From Undibacterium paludis (lineage in GTDB: Bacteria > Pseudomonadota > Gammaproteobacteria > Burkholderiales > Burkholderiaceae_D), in the NCBI RefSeq assembly GCF_022568815.1, contig NZ_JAKZHX010000008.1, positions 62,001 through 126,000 of the forward strand: a stretch of DNA of 64,000 nucleotides, written 5' to 3'. This document shows, in pieces, positions 44,954 through 54,042 of the stretch (positions are counted from its first letter, which is position 1; the number at the start of each line of letters is the position of its first letter). Under the pieces are notes generated by a model. That model was not told the origin of the DNA. It saw only the letters and a program-made list of their open reading frames with translations, and ran no database searches. The position numbers were made by a program, and so were the translations under genes.

Positions 44954-45790
44954 TTATATTTTGGCGGCAGCCTTGTTACGGCCACGCAGCCATTCAAGAA
45001 AAAGCAGCAAAGTGGTCGAAAAAACGATCAGGATAGTTGCCAGCGCTGCGATGGTTGGCGTGATGTTTTCCCGGATGCCAGCGAACATTTGCCGTGGCAA
45101 AGTGGACTGTCCGGGGCCTGCGATAAACAAGGTAACCACGACTTCATCGAACGAGGTTGCAAATGCAAACAGCGCTCCTGATATGACACCGGGGGCAATG
45201 ACTGGCAGCGTGATCCGGAAAAAAGTGCGCAGGGGACTGGCCCCCAGACTCAGGCTGGCGCGTACCAGGTTGTGATTGAAGCCCTGCAAGGTGGCCGATA
45301 CTGTTGTCACGACAAATGGTGAACCGAGAGCGGCATGGACGAGAATCAGGCCGATGTAGGTTTCTGACAGACCTATCCGGGCAAAAAAGAAATACACACC
45401 GACGCCAACCACGACCACCGGGACGATCATTGGTGAAATAAGTATGGCCATCAACAGATTTTTGCCGGCAAAATCTGCCTTATTCAAACCAATTGCCGCC
45501 AGGGTGCCGAACAGGGTAGCCAATATTGTGGCGACCGGCGCGATGATGAAACTGTTCTTTGCTGCACGCGCCCACTCTTCAGAATGAAACAGGTTTTCGT
45601 ACCAGCGCAGGGACAAGCCAGGCATGGGATAAGAAAGAAAAGAGCTGTCGCTGAACGACAGTGGAATGATCACCAGTATGGGTAATACCAAAAATATCAA
45701 AATCAGCACATTGATACTGCGCAGTATGAAAAACCAGAGACGCTCCGCCACGGACTGGTGAGGGGCAAATACGGGAATAGATAGTTTCAT
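44954..45790 (-). CDS. PotC-like ABC transporter permease
   Basis: 278 residues with six membrane helices. The coupling motif is SLSLGASPLRTFFRITLPVIAPGV (EAA loop, key residues SLGAS, LP). It follows the PotB-like gene after 3 bp, so they are translationally coupled. It forms half of the membrane channel of an importer for polyamine-, GABA- or similar amines. Specificity is inferred from gabT/gabD. Confidence 0.92.
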   Translation of the reverse strand: MKLSIPVFAPHQSVAERLWFFILRSINVLILIFLVLPILVIIPLSFSDSSFLSYPMPGLSLRWYENLFHSEEWARAAKNSFIIAPVATILATLFGTLAAIGLNKADFAGKNLLMAILISPMIVPVVVVGVGVYFFFARIGLSETYIGLILVHAALGSPFVVTTVSATLQGFNHNLVRASLSLGASPLRTFFRITLPVIAPGVISGALFAFATSFDEVVVTLFIAGPGQSTLPRQMFAGIRENITPTIAALATILIVFSTTLLLFLEWLRGRNKAAAKI

Positions 45791-45793
45791 GAT

Positions 45794-47077
45794 TTACCCC
45801 ATGCTCACGTCAATTTTGGCGAAACGCCGGTAAACACTGTAGAGCACCAGGGTTGCTGCAAAGAGTAGCGCCCCCAGCGCGCAGGCCATGCCCCAGTTGA
45901 TCGTGTCGTTGATCATGTGGGCGATGTAGTAACTGATCATTTGTTCGTTGGAACCGCCAAGCAGGGCAGGTGTGATGTAGTAACCCAGGGCGAGGATGAA
46001 TACCAGCAAGGTTCCGGCGCCTACGCCAGGATAGGTCTGTGGAACATACACGCGCCAGAAAGCCGCAAACGGGTTACTACCCAGCGACACGGCGGCACGC
46101 ACATAAGTCGGAGGGATAGATTTCATCACGCTGTATAGCGGTAATATCATGAAGGGCAGCATGATATGCGTCATCGATATGTAGACGCCTGCACGGTTGA
46201 AAAGCAGCTCCAGAGGGGCTTCGGTCAGGTGCAAGGCGAGCAGGGTTTTATTCACCAGGCCTTCAGATTGCAACAGGACTATCCATGCTGCGATACGTAC
46301 CAGGATCGATGTCCAGAAAGGAATCAGCACCAGGATCATGACCAGGTTGGCGCGCCGTTCTGGCAAGGTTGAAATCCAGTATGCCAGCGGATAGCCGCCA
46401 AGAAGGCAGCACAGCGTCACCACCAGGCTGATATGAAAAGTCCGTTCGAAGATTCTCCTGAATGCCGAGACAGCTTCATCTTTGACAGAAACGTCGCCAA
46501 AGGCGTCCTGCTTCAAGTCAAGCGCGCTTAACAGATAGAAGGGCGAGTATGGTCCGCTATTCTTTGCGATGGCTTGCCAGTACTCTACATTTCCCCAGCG
46601 TGCATCAATATCCAGCAATACCTGCCTGGCTTCTGCTCCTGACATGGGTTTGGCATCTTTATCCTGTAACGGCACCGATCGCGCCGTCTTGATGAAAATC
46701 GAGCGGGCGCCAGGAATCTCATAGTTAATGCGGCGGCCAAGTGAACCGGCAGTACCATTTGCGTTGGCAGTTGCGAGATCGGTCGCCAGTGCAGCATAGG
46801 CATCATCGCCGGGTATAGTTTTCCTGTCCCAGTTTTTTAATACTTCCACCGTCTTTGGCAGTGTTGAGATCACTTCCTGATTTTCCACAGACCGCGGAAA
46901 CAATGCTGCAATCGGCACGACGAAAGTGATCAGCAAAAAAATGGCCAGAGGGGCGATCAGGGCCAGGGCGGTCAGGCGCTTGCGCCGGTGTGCTGCACGC
47001 AATTCACGCTTCAACTGACCCGGTGCGTGTGTACCCGGGATGATGTCACTCACATTGTTTAATACAGAAGAATTCAT
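45794..47077 (-). CDS. PotB-like ABC transporter permease with large periplasmic insertion
   Basis: 427 residues, over 100 longer than classical PotB. The first helix (about 36-58, LTALALIAPLAIFLLITFVV) is followed by a hydrophilic stretch to about 210, containing IDARWGNVEYWQAIAKNSGP. The usual permease core comes after that. The EAA loop is AAVSLGSNPFAAFWRVYVPQ. It pairs with the PotC-like protein. Similar long first loops occur in some amine-transporter permeases, but what the loop does is unknown. Confidence 0.9.
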   Translation of the reverse strand: MNSSVLNNVSDIIPGTHAPGQLKRELRAAHRRKRLTALALIAPLAIFLLITFVVPIAALFPRSVENQEVISTLPKTVEVLKNWDRKTIPGDDAYAALATDLATANANGTAGSLGRRINYEIPGARSIFIKTARSVPLQDKDAKPMSGAEARQVLLDIDARWGNVEYWQAIAKNSGPYSPFYLLSALDLKQDAFGDVSVKDEAVSAFRRIFERTFHISLVVTLCCLLGGYPLAYWISTLPERRANLVMILVLIPFWTSILVRIAAWIVLLQSEGLVNKTLLALHLTEAPLELLFNRAGVYISMTHIMLPFMILPLYSVMKSIPPTYVRAAVSLGSNPFAAFWRVYVPQTYPGVGAGTLLVFILALGYYITPALLGGSNEQMISYYIAHMINDTINWGMACALGALLFAATLVLYSVYRRFAKIDVSMG

Positions 47078-47171
47078 TTTATTTATCCGTGATCCCTGTC
47101 TCTATGGGGAGCTTTGCGGCATGTCATCCAAGGCTGGAAAACCCGACAAGCTTTTGATGCCTGCTATCAAG

Positions 47172-47477
47172 TCAAATGTGCCGTTTGATTTCGATTTCCA
47201 CAAAACTGATTTCGTGCGGGCTCATATTGACCACATTATGTTCGACGCCCATATTTTTGAAATAGGCCTGTCCGGTGTGCAACCGGGCTGTTTCCGGGCC
47301 GCGATGTGTCTCAAGCAGAAGTTCACCATTTTTCTGTGGCACGACAATGTAGTCGCACTGATGATGGTGCCAGCCTGTTTCTGCACCCGGGGCAAAACAC
47401 CATTCTGTTACTGTGACATGATCATTTGAAATCTGGACTGTGGGAACGGCCAGTTCCCGGCGCAATTGACTACTCAT
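47172..47477 (-). CDS. Cupin domain protein
   Basis: 101 residues with GGGGAAG upstream. One small beta-barrel: the metal motif region reads APGAETGWHHHQCDYIVVPQKNGELLL (G-x5-HHH...), then TARLHTGQAYFKNMGVEHNVVN, with the last His. It may be an isomerase, a small dioxygenase or a sensor. It lies inside the GABA/amine series between the binding protein and the permease, so a role with the transported compound is likely but not shown. Confidence 0.85.
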   Translation of the reverse strand: MSSQLRRELAVPTVQISNDHVTVTEWCFAPGAETGWHHHQCDYIVVPQKNGELLLETHRGPETARLHTGQAYFKNMGVEHNVVNMSPHEISFVEIEIKRHI

Positions 47478-47518
47478 TCAATCTTCCCCAAAAAATTCGG
47501 TAACGGCAGATGCTGCCA

Positions 47519-47695
47519 CTAGTGGACTGTAACAGTGAAAAGCGAAGTGCCTGCCATGTGCGCGACGATCATGGTGGCGTTGCAAATACGCGCGATAGCC
47601 CCGCTATCGCTGTGTTTATTTGTCAAAACCTTGCCTTGCCCTGATTCGCCGGGCACATGTCCTTCGCTTCCGCTTTCACTGTTACAGTCCACTAG
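47519..47695. mobile_element. MITE-like element with 22-bp perfect inverted ends
   Basis: CTAGTGGACTGTAACAGTGA plus AA (47519-47540) recurs inverted at 47674-47695. Each end carries a TA (47520-47521; 47693-47694), as at the TA target duplications of IS630/Tc1-type elements. Beyond it GATGCTGC/GCAGCATC continue the symmetry with a 2-nt offset. Inside is a hairpin GCGATAGC-CCC-GCTATCGC (47592-47610). There is no transposase frame. It lies within the gab/pot series and would also form a long RNA hairpin. Confidence 0.7.
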
Positions 47696-47749
47696 GCAGC
47701 ATCCCGTATTGTCGATACGATTCCCTGCCTTTCGCAGACAGATCAGGGC

Positions 47750-48781
47750 TTATCTGGCAGACCAGGCAGCAAAGCGCTGTTCCAGCTCTTCACCATGATC
47801 AGTCCAGAATTTCAAATTTGCCTGCACCTGGTCTTTCAGGTTGGCGGTTGATGTGGGCAGGTTGGCCAGCATCTTGCCATCCATTTTCTTGAATGCATGC
47901 ACATTCACCGGGCCATAGGCGATCTTGGTCGCATAGCTATACTGCGTGTCTGGCGCACTGGCGAAGGCGATGAATTTTTCAGCTATGTCTTTGTTTTTTG
48001 AACCTTTCGGTATGACCCAGTAGTCAAGATCGTAGATGCCGCCTGTCCATATCACTTGCAGGTTCTTGCCTTCGCGCTGGGCTGCATCAACGCGACCGTT
48101 ATAGACAGTCGTCATGACCACATCACCCGCCACCAGGAACTGCGGTGGCTGTGCACCTGCTTCCCACCACTGGATGTTGCCTTTGATCTCATCGAGCTTT
48201 TTAAAAGCGCGGTCGATGCCTTCTTTGGTACTCAATACCTTGTAGACATCCTTGGTTGGAACGCCATCGGCCATCAGTGCAAATTCCACGTTATAGCGCG
48301 CACCTTTGCGCATGCCGCGTTTGCCCGGGATTTTTTTCACGTCCCAGAAATCAGCCCAGCTTTTTGGTACCGTCTTCAACTTGTCGGCGTTGTAGCCGAG
48401 TACCGTAGACCACGCAAATGCGCCCAGGCCGCATTCATGGATGGCTTCCGGCATGAAATCACTTTTTTTGCCGAACTTGGCAATATCGAGTTTTTCCAGC
48501 AGACCTTCTTCACATGCACGACCGACTTCGCCGGATTCGACTTCAACCAGGTCCCAGCTCACTTTCTTTGCTTCGACCATCGCTTTCAATTTGGCCATTT
48601 CACCGTTGTATTCCACCGTGACGATCTTGTTGCCGGTGGATTTTTCAAATGGTTCAACGTAAGCGGCTTTTTGTGCGTTGCCATTGGCACCGCCAAAATT
48701 GACTACTGTAATTTCTGATGCATGTGCCAGGCCAATTGAGAGTGCAGCGACCGTCATTGCAGGTTTGAATAGCAGTTTCAT
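47750..48781 (-). CDS. PotD-like extracellular solute-binding protein (copy 2)
   Basis: 343 residues, GGAG upstream. The signal peptide is MKLLFKPAMTVAALSIGLAHA, then SEI. VVNFGGANGNAQKAAYVEPF, WDLVEVESGEVGRAC, WWEAGAQPPQFLVAGDVVM and TVYNGRVDAAQREG match copy 1 at 40664. It delivers an amine such as GABA or a polyamine to the permeases downstream. It lies between the ATPase gene and the MITE. The two binding proteins could widen substrate range. Confidence 0.92.
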   Translation of the reverse strand: MKLLFKPAMTVAALSIGLAHASEITVVNFGGANGNAQKAAYVEPFEKSTGNKIVTVEYNGEMAKLKAMVEAKKVSWDLVEVESGEVGRACEEGLLEKLDIAKFGKKSDFMPEAIHECGLGAFAWSTVLGYNADKLKTVPKSWADFWDVKKIPGKRGMRKGARYNVEFALMADGVPTKDVYKVLSTKEGIDRAFKKLDEIKGNIQWWEAGAQPPQFLVAGDVVMTTVYNGRVDAAQREGKNLQVIWTGGIYDLDYWVIPKGSKNKDIAEKFIAFASAPDTQYSYATKIAYGPVNVHAFKKMDGKMLANLPTSTANLKDQVQANLKFWTDHGEELEQRFAAWSAR

Positions 48782-48845
48782 TCAACTTCTCCAGGTATTG
48801 AGTGGGTTTGGGGATCGATATGGGTATTGCGGCAGGGTTACAACA

Positions 48846-49958
48846 TCAGGAAAAAATGCGCAGGTATTGCGGATGCAGATACAAATGGACATTCGCTCCT
48901 TCTTTCAAACCAGATGCGGCATAGTCGCCAAGCGACAGTTTGACAAAGCAATCGGCCTGTTTCGATGTCGAGCAACGCACACGCACATGATCGCCAAAAT
49001 AGATCAGGTCGCGCACAACGGCGCGCAGAGCAGTTGCCGGTGCGGACTCATTGTGAACCAGGCTAATACGTTCAGGGCGAATGCAGCCGACAGCGGCCTG
49101 TCCCGGCTTCAGGCCGCTGACATTGATACCTTCCACGATGGCGCCACCGGTAAGGCGCAGGCTGCATTGGTCACCAGAGGCAACTTCTACCGTACCGACA
49201 AATCGGTTGTTGTCACCGATAAAGCCCGCGACGAATTGATTTTCCGGGTATTCATACAGGCAGTCGACGGTAGCCAGTTGCTGGACGATACCCTGGTCAA
49301 ATACAGCAACCCGGCTTGACATGGTCAGCGCCTCGCTTTGGTCATGGGTCACATAGACAAATGTGACGCCAAGCCGATGATGCAGGGCCTTCAGTTCAAG
49401 CTGCATATGTTCACGCAGCTGCTTGTCCAGGGCGCCAAGAGGTTCATCCATCAAGACCAGCTTGGGGTCGAACACCAAAGCCCGCGCCAGGGCGATGCGC
49501 TGTTGCTGTCCGCCAGAGAGCTGCGCCGGATAACGGTCGGAAAATTTCTCCATCTGCACCATGTCCAGTGCACGCTTGACCTTGGCTGCCCGTTCAGATT
49601 TTTCCACACCGCGTACCTGCAAGGGGTAGGCGACATTCTGGGCGACGGTCATATGGGGGAACAACGCATAGTTTTGAAACACCATGCCGATGTTGCGCTT
49701 GTGCGGCGGTACTTTATTGAGTAATTGCCCTTCCAGATAAATCTCACCGCCGGTAGGGAATTCAAACCCCGCCAGCATCATCAGGCAGGTGGTTTTTCCC
49801 GAACCGGATGGCCCCAGCAAAGTTAGAAATTCCCCGCGCTTTATTTCTAAATCGAAACTCTTGACGACCAGCGTTTCGCCATCGTAGGTTTTTTGTACTC
49901 CCCTGAACTCGACCAGTGTATCGAGCTTCTCCTGAAGTATTATATTTTCTGGTTTCAA
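48846..49958 (-). CDS. PotA-like ABC transporter ATP-binding protein
   Basis: 370 residues from a TTG with a strong GGAGG site 7 bp upstream. Walker A LLGPSGSGKTTCLMMLAGFE, signature QLSGGQQQRIALARAL, Walker B LVLMDEPLGALDKQLRE and switch His in YVTHDQSEAL are all intact. A C-terminal TOBE domain covers about 285-365. It energises the PotB/PotC-like permeases. It stands between gabT and the binding-protein gene. Confidence 0.95.
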   Translation of the reverse strand: MKPENIILQEKLDTLVEFRGVQKTYDGETLVVKSFDLEIKRGEFLTLLGPSGSGKTTCLMMLAGFEFPTGGEIYLEGQLLNKVPPHKRNIGMVFQNYALFPHMTVAQNVAYPLQVRGVEKSERAAKVKRALDMVQMEKFSDRYPAQLSGGQQQRIALARALVFDPKLVLMDEPLGALDKQLREHMQLELKALHHRLGVTFVYVTHDQSEALTMSSRVAVFDQGIVQQLATVDCLYEYPENQFVAGFIGDNNRFVGTVEVASGDQCSLRLTGGAIVEGINVSGLKPGQAAVGCIRPERISLVHNESAPATALRAVVRDLIYFGDHVRVRCSTSKQADCFVKLSLGDYAASGLKEGANVHLYLHPQYLRIFS

Positions 49959-50000
49959 TTGTTCTCCTCCTTTTTTATTTCTGTATGGCGACTGAAAAAA

Positions 50001-51266
50001 TCAGCTCTTGTCGAGCATGGATTTTTCCAGGATTGCCAATGCCTCATCCATTAACTGATCGCTGATCGTCAGAGGAAAAAGGAAGCGGATGACGTTTCCG
50101 TAACTGCCGCAGGTCAGGAGTATCAGGCCTTGCTTCAAGGCTCGTTCCTGTACTTTTTTCGTGAAATCAACATCGGGCAGTCCGGCGCTCATGAATTCAA
50201 TTGCTACCATTGCACCAGCACCTCGGATACTGACCAGCTGCGGTACCTCACTGCGCAGTTTTTCCAGCCTTTCGGTCAATTTATTCCCAAGGGCTATCGC
50301 ACGCTCGCAGAGCTTTTCTTCTGCGATGATGTCGAGTACCGCATGGGCTGCCGCGACTGCCAGGGGATTACCCGCATAAGTGCCACCCAGTCCGCCTGGT
50401 GTCGGTGCATCCATCATGGCGGCGCGGCCGCAGACTGCGGAGAGCGGCAAACCGCCAGCCAGGCTTTTTGCCATGGTGATCAGGTCTGGCAGCACGTCAT
50501 AGTGTTCCATGGCGAGCATCTTGCCGGTACGGCCAAAACCGGTCTGTATTTCATCGGCGATCAAGAGGATTCCGTTGGCGTCACATAATTTGCGCAGTTG
50601 CAGCATCAGAGCAGCGGGTGCCTGGTAGAAGCCGCCTTCGCCTTGCACCGGTTCCAGGATGATGGCTGCCACTCTTTTCGGATCAACATCGGTTTTGAAC
50701 AGCGCATTCAAGGCAGTCATGGAATCCTCAACGCTGATGCCATGCAGATCGATGGGGAACGGTACGTGATAGACCTCGGCTGGCAGTGGCCCAAAACCCA
50801 GTTTGTAGGGAGCCACTTTGCCGGTCAGCGCCATACCCATCATTGTTCGTCCGTGGAATGCACCATTGAATGCAATCACGGCTGAGCGGCCGGTAGCTGC
50901 ACGGGCAATCTTGATGGCATTTTCCACCGCTTCAGCCCCTGTAGAAAAAAATGCTGTCTTCTTTTCGTGAATTCCGGGAGTGAGCCGATTGATGCGTTCA
51001 GCCAGCTCTACATAACCGGCATAGGGAATGATCTGGTAGGCAGTGTGGGTGAATTTTTCAAGTTGCTCAGTGACTGCCTGCACCACTCGTGGGTGGCAAT
51101 GACCGGTATTGAGTACAGCGATGCCGGCTGCAAAGTCGATGAAGCGACGACCTTCTACATCCCATAATTCAGAGTTCGATGCACGGGCGGCATAGAAGTC
51201 ACACATCACGCCGACACCACGGGGCGTAGCAGCGTTTTTACGTTCTTGAAGAGCAGTATTTTTCAT
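50001..51266 (-). CDS. gabT: 4-aminobutyrate aminotransferase
   Basis: 421 residues, the class III aminotransferase fold. Features: FIDFAAGIAVLNTGHCHPRV, STGAEAVENAIKIARAATGR, the Asp motif LIADEIQTGFGRTGKM and PLP Lys in ITMAKSLAGGLPLSAV. It transfers the amino group of GABA to 2-oxoglutarate, giving succinic semialdehyde for GabD. It heads the minus-strand series that also encodes the importer, so uptake and breakdown are controlled together. Related omega-amino acids are possible substrates. Confidence 0.93.
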   Translation of the reverse strand: MKNTALQERKNAATPRGVGVMCDFYAARASNSELWDVEGRRFIDFAAGIAVLNTGHCHPRVVQAVTEQLEKFTHTAYQIIPYAGYVELAERINRLTPGIHEKKTAFFSTGAEAVENAIKIARAATGRSAVIAFNGAFHGRTMMGMALTGKVAPYKLGFGPLPAEVYHVPFPIDLHGISVEDSMTALNALFKTDVDPKRVAAIILEPVQGEGGFYQAPAALMLQLRKLCDANGILLIADEIQTGFGRTGKMLAMEHYDVLPDLITMAKSLAGGLPLSAVCGRAAMMDAPTPGGLGGTYAGNPLAVAAAHAVLDIIAEEKLCERAIALGNKLTERLEKLRSEVPQLVSIRGAGAMVAIEFMSAGLPDVDFTKKVQERALKQGLILLTCGSYGNVIRFLFPLTISDQLMDEALAILEKSMLDKS

Positions 51267-51920
51267 ATCGTTTTTCTTTCACCAAAGAGAGCATGTGTCA
51301 GATAGTAGTCTTGGACTGGTCAGGCGCCACAGAGCCACTTTTGAATATTTCATGGTGCCACTTTGGTGATGTGCAGCAGCCGCTAATGCATACATATGCA
51401 CACATTTTGGGCATTGACTGGAGACGTGAATGTACAAATTGGTGAGCAGTCAAAACTGACAAGCAGGGAATCGTGAACCCGGTGTCTGGCTTGCAGTGCA
51501 AAGCATGCCAAGTCAGCATGGCTGATGTGTGCGCATCTTTGGTGCGTGATCTTGCACGATGCGCCAGACATCAATCGTACAGAACAGGTGTGAACACCGG
51601 ACTGCGTAGTTCTACCTGTGGTCAATTGGCTACAAAAAAAACGTGGCACCAACAAGAAAAGCAAAGTGGCACTGTGGCCCATGTCCTGTAGCGCCTTACT
51701 ATCCAGCTCGGATTCAATGTCAGGTCGATGCGATTCATGTGCTGATATTCATCATCTTGTTTGCGCAAGCACTGTCGATCCAATCCAGCTTCTTCAGCAT
51801 TTTTTCCAGCCTTTTTTCTGGCTTGTATTGATCGTAAAACCAGCATTGCCACTCGCGGTTTTATTGCTGAAAAATGTTTTTTTTCTTCTCTTTTTATTTT
51901 TATAACCTAAAGGATAATTC
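51267..51920. other. Divergent intergenic region gabT / porin
   Basis: 654 bp without a credible gene. It holds three copies of AA(A/C)GTGGCAC(C/T): on the minus strand at 51355-51364, and on the plus strand at 51640-51650 and 51663-51673. The last two GTGGCAC cores are 23 bp apart. The porin leader is T-rich and ends in an AAAGGA ribosome site. These repeats may be operator sites for gabT or the porin. Confidence 0.55.
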
Positions 51921-52925
51921 ATGAAAAAACCATTGCTCGCACTTGTCGTCTTGGGCGTATTCTCAGGCGCCACATACGCACAATCTTCTGTCACCGTATA
52001 TGGTGTTGCCGATCTCGGTTTCGTCCTCGAACGTGGCGGGCCTGCCGGTTCTGTCAGCAAGATTTCCAGTGGTGTTGAAGCCGGTTCGCGCCTGGGTTTC
52101 AAGGGAAGTGAAGACCTCGGTAATGGCTTGTCGACTTACTTCGTACTGGAAATGGGTATAGGAATGGATACCGGTGGTTCCAACCAGGGCAATACTGCAT
52201 TTGGTCGCCAGGCACTGGTTGGCTTCAAGGGTGATTTCGGTTCCATTTCACTGGGACGCCAGTACACGCCATTGTTCCTGGCGCTCGACAATGTTGATCC
52301 CTTTGGCACAGGCCTGGCGGGCGCGTCCACCAATCTGTTTGCCTATTACCCGACGACTGGTAACCCGCGTGTAAAGAATGCCGTTGTCTACAAGACGCCC
52401 GCGATGAACGGTTTTTCCGGCTCGGTAGTATATGGTTTTGGTGAAGTGGCGGGCAGTACTGCTGCCAGCCGCCAGATGGGTTTATCTGTCAACTATGAAA
52501 GCGGCCCGGTCGTACTGACGTTTGCGCATCATGAGACAAATGACGCTACGGCCAGCGACAGTGAAAAAACGACGCTCGTTGGCGGAACCTACAACGTTGG
52601 TCCGGCCATGGTACATCTGGTCTATGACAGTAATTCAGGGGTGGGTGGTGCCAGGAATGATGATTTCCTGGTCGGCGTTTCTGCACCTGTAGGCGCTGGT
52701 AAGCTGATGCTGTCTTACATTCGCAAGAATGACAAGAGTTCGCTTAACCAGGATGCCAGTCAGCTTGCCATCGGTTATACCTATGCATTGTCAAAGAGAA
52801 CCAATGTTTATACGTCATATGCGCGCATCAGCAACAAGAATGGCGGCGCTTATACCGTTGGCAATGCCATTGAGAGCGGCACCGGCGATCAGGCATTCAA
52901 CCTCGGGATTCGCCATACATTCTGA
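51921..52925 (+). CDS. Gram-negative porin (Burkholderia-type trimeric porin)
   Basis: 334 residues. The signal peptide is KKPLLALVVLGVFSGATYAQ and the mature start SSVTVYGVADLGF is typical of betaproteobacterial porins. Further hallmarks are GSRLGFKGSEDLGNGL, GRQALVGFKGDFGSISLGRQ and the C-terminal FNLGIRHTF ending in Phe. It forms a 16-stranded channel in the outer membrane. Its place beside the GABA/amine genes suggests it could admit their substrate, but it may be general. Confidence 0.95.
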   Translation: MKKPLLALVVLGVFSGATYAQSSVTVYGVADLGFVLERGGPAGSVSKISSGVEAGSRLGFKGSEDLGNGLSTYFVLEMGIGMDTGGSNQGNTAFGRQALVGFKGDFGSISLGRQYTPLFLALDNVDPFGTGLAGASTNLFAYYPTTGNPRVKNAVVYKTPAMNGFSGSVVYGFGEVAGSTAASRQMGLSVNYESGPVVLTFAHHETNDATASDSEKTTLVGGTYNVGPAMVHLVYDSNSGVGGARNDDFLVGVSAPVGAGKLMLSYIRKNDKSSLNQDASQLAIGYTYALSKRTNVYTSYARISNKNGGAYTVGNAIESGTGDQAFNLGIRHTF

Positions 52926-53278
52926 GTGAAATCAAAGTATGCAGCAGGCCCTTGCGGGCCTCTTGCATTTCCGAATGAGGGAAAACATGAGCAGAATGAC
53001 CACACCTCATCCTCAGCGGTTGTAAAAACAATATTTTTTCTTCTGCCCTCATCGTCGCGCGGTTTGCACGAGCTCTTGATTTCTAAATAATTTAAAAAAA
53101 TGAAAGTAAAAAATTTTAAAAAGGAACGAAAGTGCCATATACGTATGGGGATGCCTGCTATACCTTAGCGTTTCTGATTCCCATGCAGATTTCCTTCACA
53201 GATTTTCATCTTCTGGCGAATTTGCAAGCTTCAGTTCGATGATTGCTTTCATTTATATGAACATGAAAAGGATAGCCA
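52926..53278. other. Intergenic region porin / exported FN3-like gene
   Basis: 353 bp. After the porin hairpin the middle (about 53080-53130) is very AT-rich with A- and T-runs and could form a bent promoter or UP-element region. No gene is recognisable. Confidence 0.6.
52946..52961 (+). terminator. Hairpin downstream of the porin gene
   Basis: AGGCCC-TTGC-GGGCCT lies 20 bp after the stop and is followed by CTTGCATTT. The stem is strong; the T-tract is poor. Confidence 0.55.
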
Positions 53279-53923
53279 ATGATTTTCTCCATGCGACGTG
53301 CACCCGTCACCCTGGCCAGCATGTTATGTGCGACCACATGCTTACTGTCCGTAGCGCATGCCCAGACACAGAACGGATCTTTCAACCTGACGGTCAGTCA
53401 GACTGGTGTTGGCCGTATCACTTCTGACTTAGGCGGCATTCGTTGCGACAATACCTGCACAGTCAGTTTTAATGCAGGCAGCATCGTGACCCTGACGGCC
53501 ATACCTGCCAATAAGTACATGACGCTGGGTAGTTGGGGCGGGGCATGCAGCGGGAACAGCCCGACCTGTGAAGTGAAAATGAATTCTGCCAAGACCGTGA
53601 CGGCCACCTTCAAATATGCCCAGCTACCCGGAAATCCAAGTAGCCCGACCGGGGCGCCTGTTACCATCAAGTGGAAAGCACCTGTGACCAAGGCAGACGG
53701 CGCCGCCTTGATTGGCCTGACCGGCTACAAGATCTATGGCAGCAAAACCCAGTATGACCTGGCGCCAACCCTACTGACGACAGTACAGAATCCCCAGGCC
53801 CTGTCAGCATCGGTCAGCGGATTGACAATCGGCACCTGGTATTTCTGGGTATCGGCCACAACCAACGAGGCCGAAAGCGAATTGCAATACCTGAACCAGG
53901 CTGTTGTCGCAGCTGCTCCTTAA
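53279..53923 (+). CDS. Exported protein with InlB-like Cys repeat and fibronectin type III-like domain
   Basis: 214 residues with AAGG upstream. The signal peptide runs to SVAHAQTQN. Residues of about 35-115 follow the pattern G-x-G-x-I-x-C...C-x-F-x-G...L-x-A-P...W-G-G-A-C...C-x-V...V-T-A-T-F, found in bacterial surface proteins with paired disulfides. Residues of about 125-210 look like a fibronectin III domain (GLTGYKIYGSKT and TIGTWYFWVSATTNEAES). It is probably secreted or surface-bound. It precedes a beta-helix protein gene and may share its function. Confidence 0.8.
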   Translation: MIFSMRRAPVTLASMLCATTCLLSVAHAQTQNGSFNLTVSQTGVGRITSDLGGIRCDNTCTVSFNAGSIVTLTAIPANKYMTLGSWGGACSGNSPTCEVKMNSAKTVTATFKYAQLPGNPSSPTGAPVTIKWKAPVTKADGAALIGLTGYKIYGSKTQYDLAPTLLTTVQNPQALSASVSGLTIGTWYFWVSATTNEAESELQYLNQAVVAAAP

Positions 53924-54042
53924 ACGGGCGGCCCGCTATTTGTCAGCATCAATACATTGATCATTTTTGTATCCGCCCCATCCATATCGCTATACCAATG
54001 TGTGCCGGGCGGATGATTCAAAACAAATTCGAAAGACTACTC

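Noticed and set aside
47535..47798. 87-codon frame across the MITE and into the binding-protein 3' end
   Set aside because: It crosses the inverted repeat and a gene on the other strand and has no ribosome site or family signature.
51355..51680. TGGCAC motifs read as sigma-54 promoters
   Set aside because: None has a TTGC element at the required 5-bp distance on either strand.
53239..53427. Short frame overlapping the start of the FN3-like gene
   Set aside because: The frame from 53279 has a ribosome site, a signal peptide and clear domains; this one does not.
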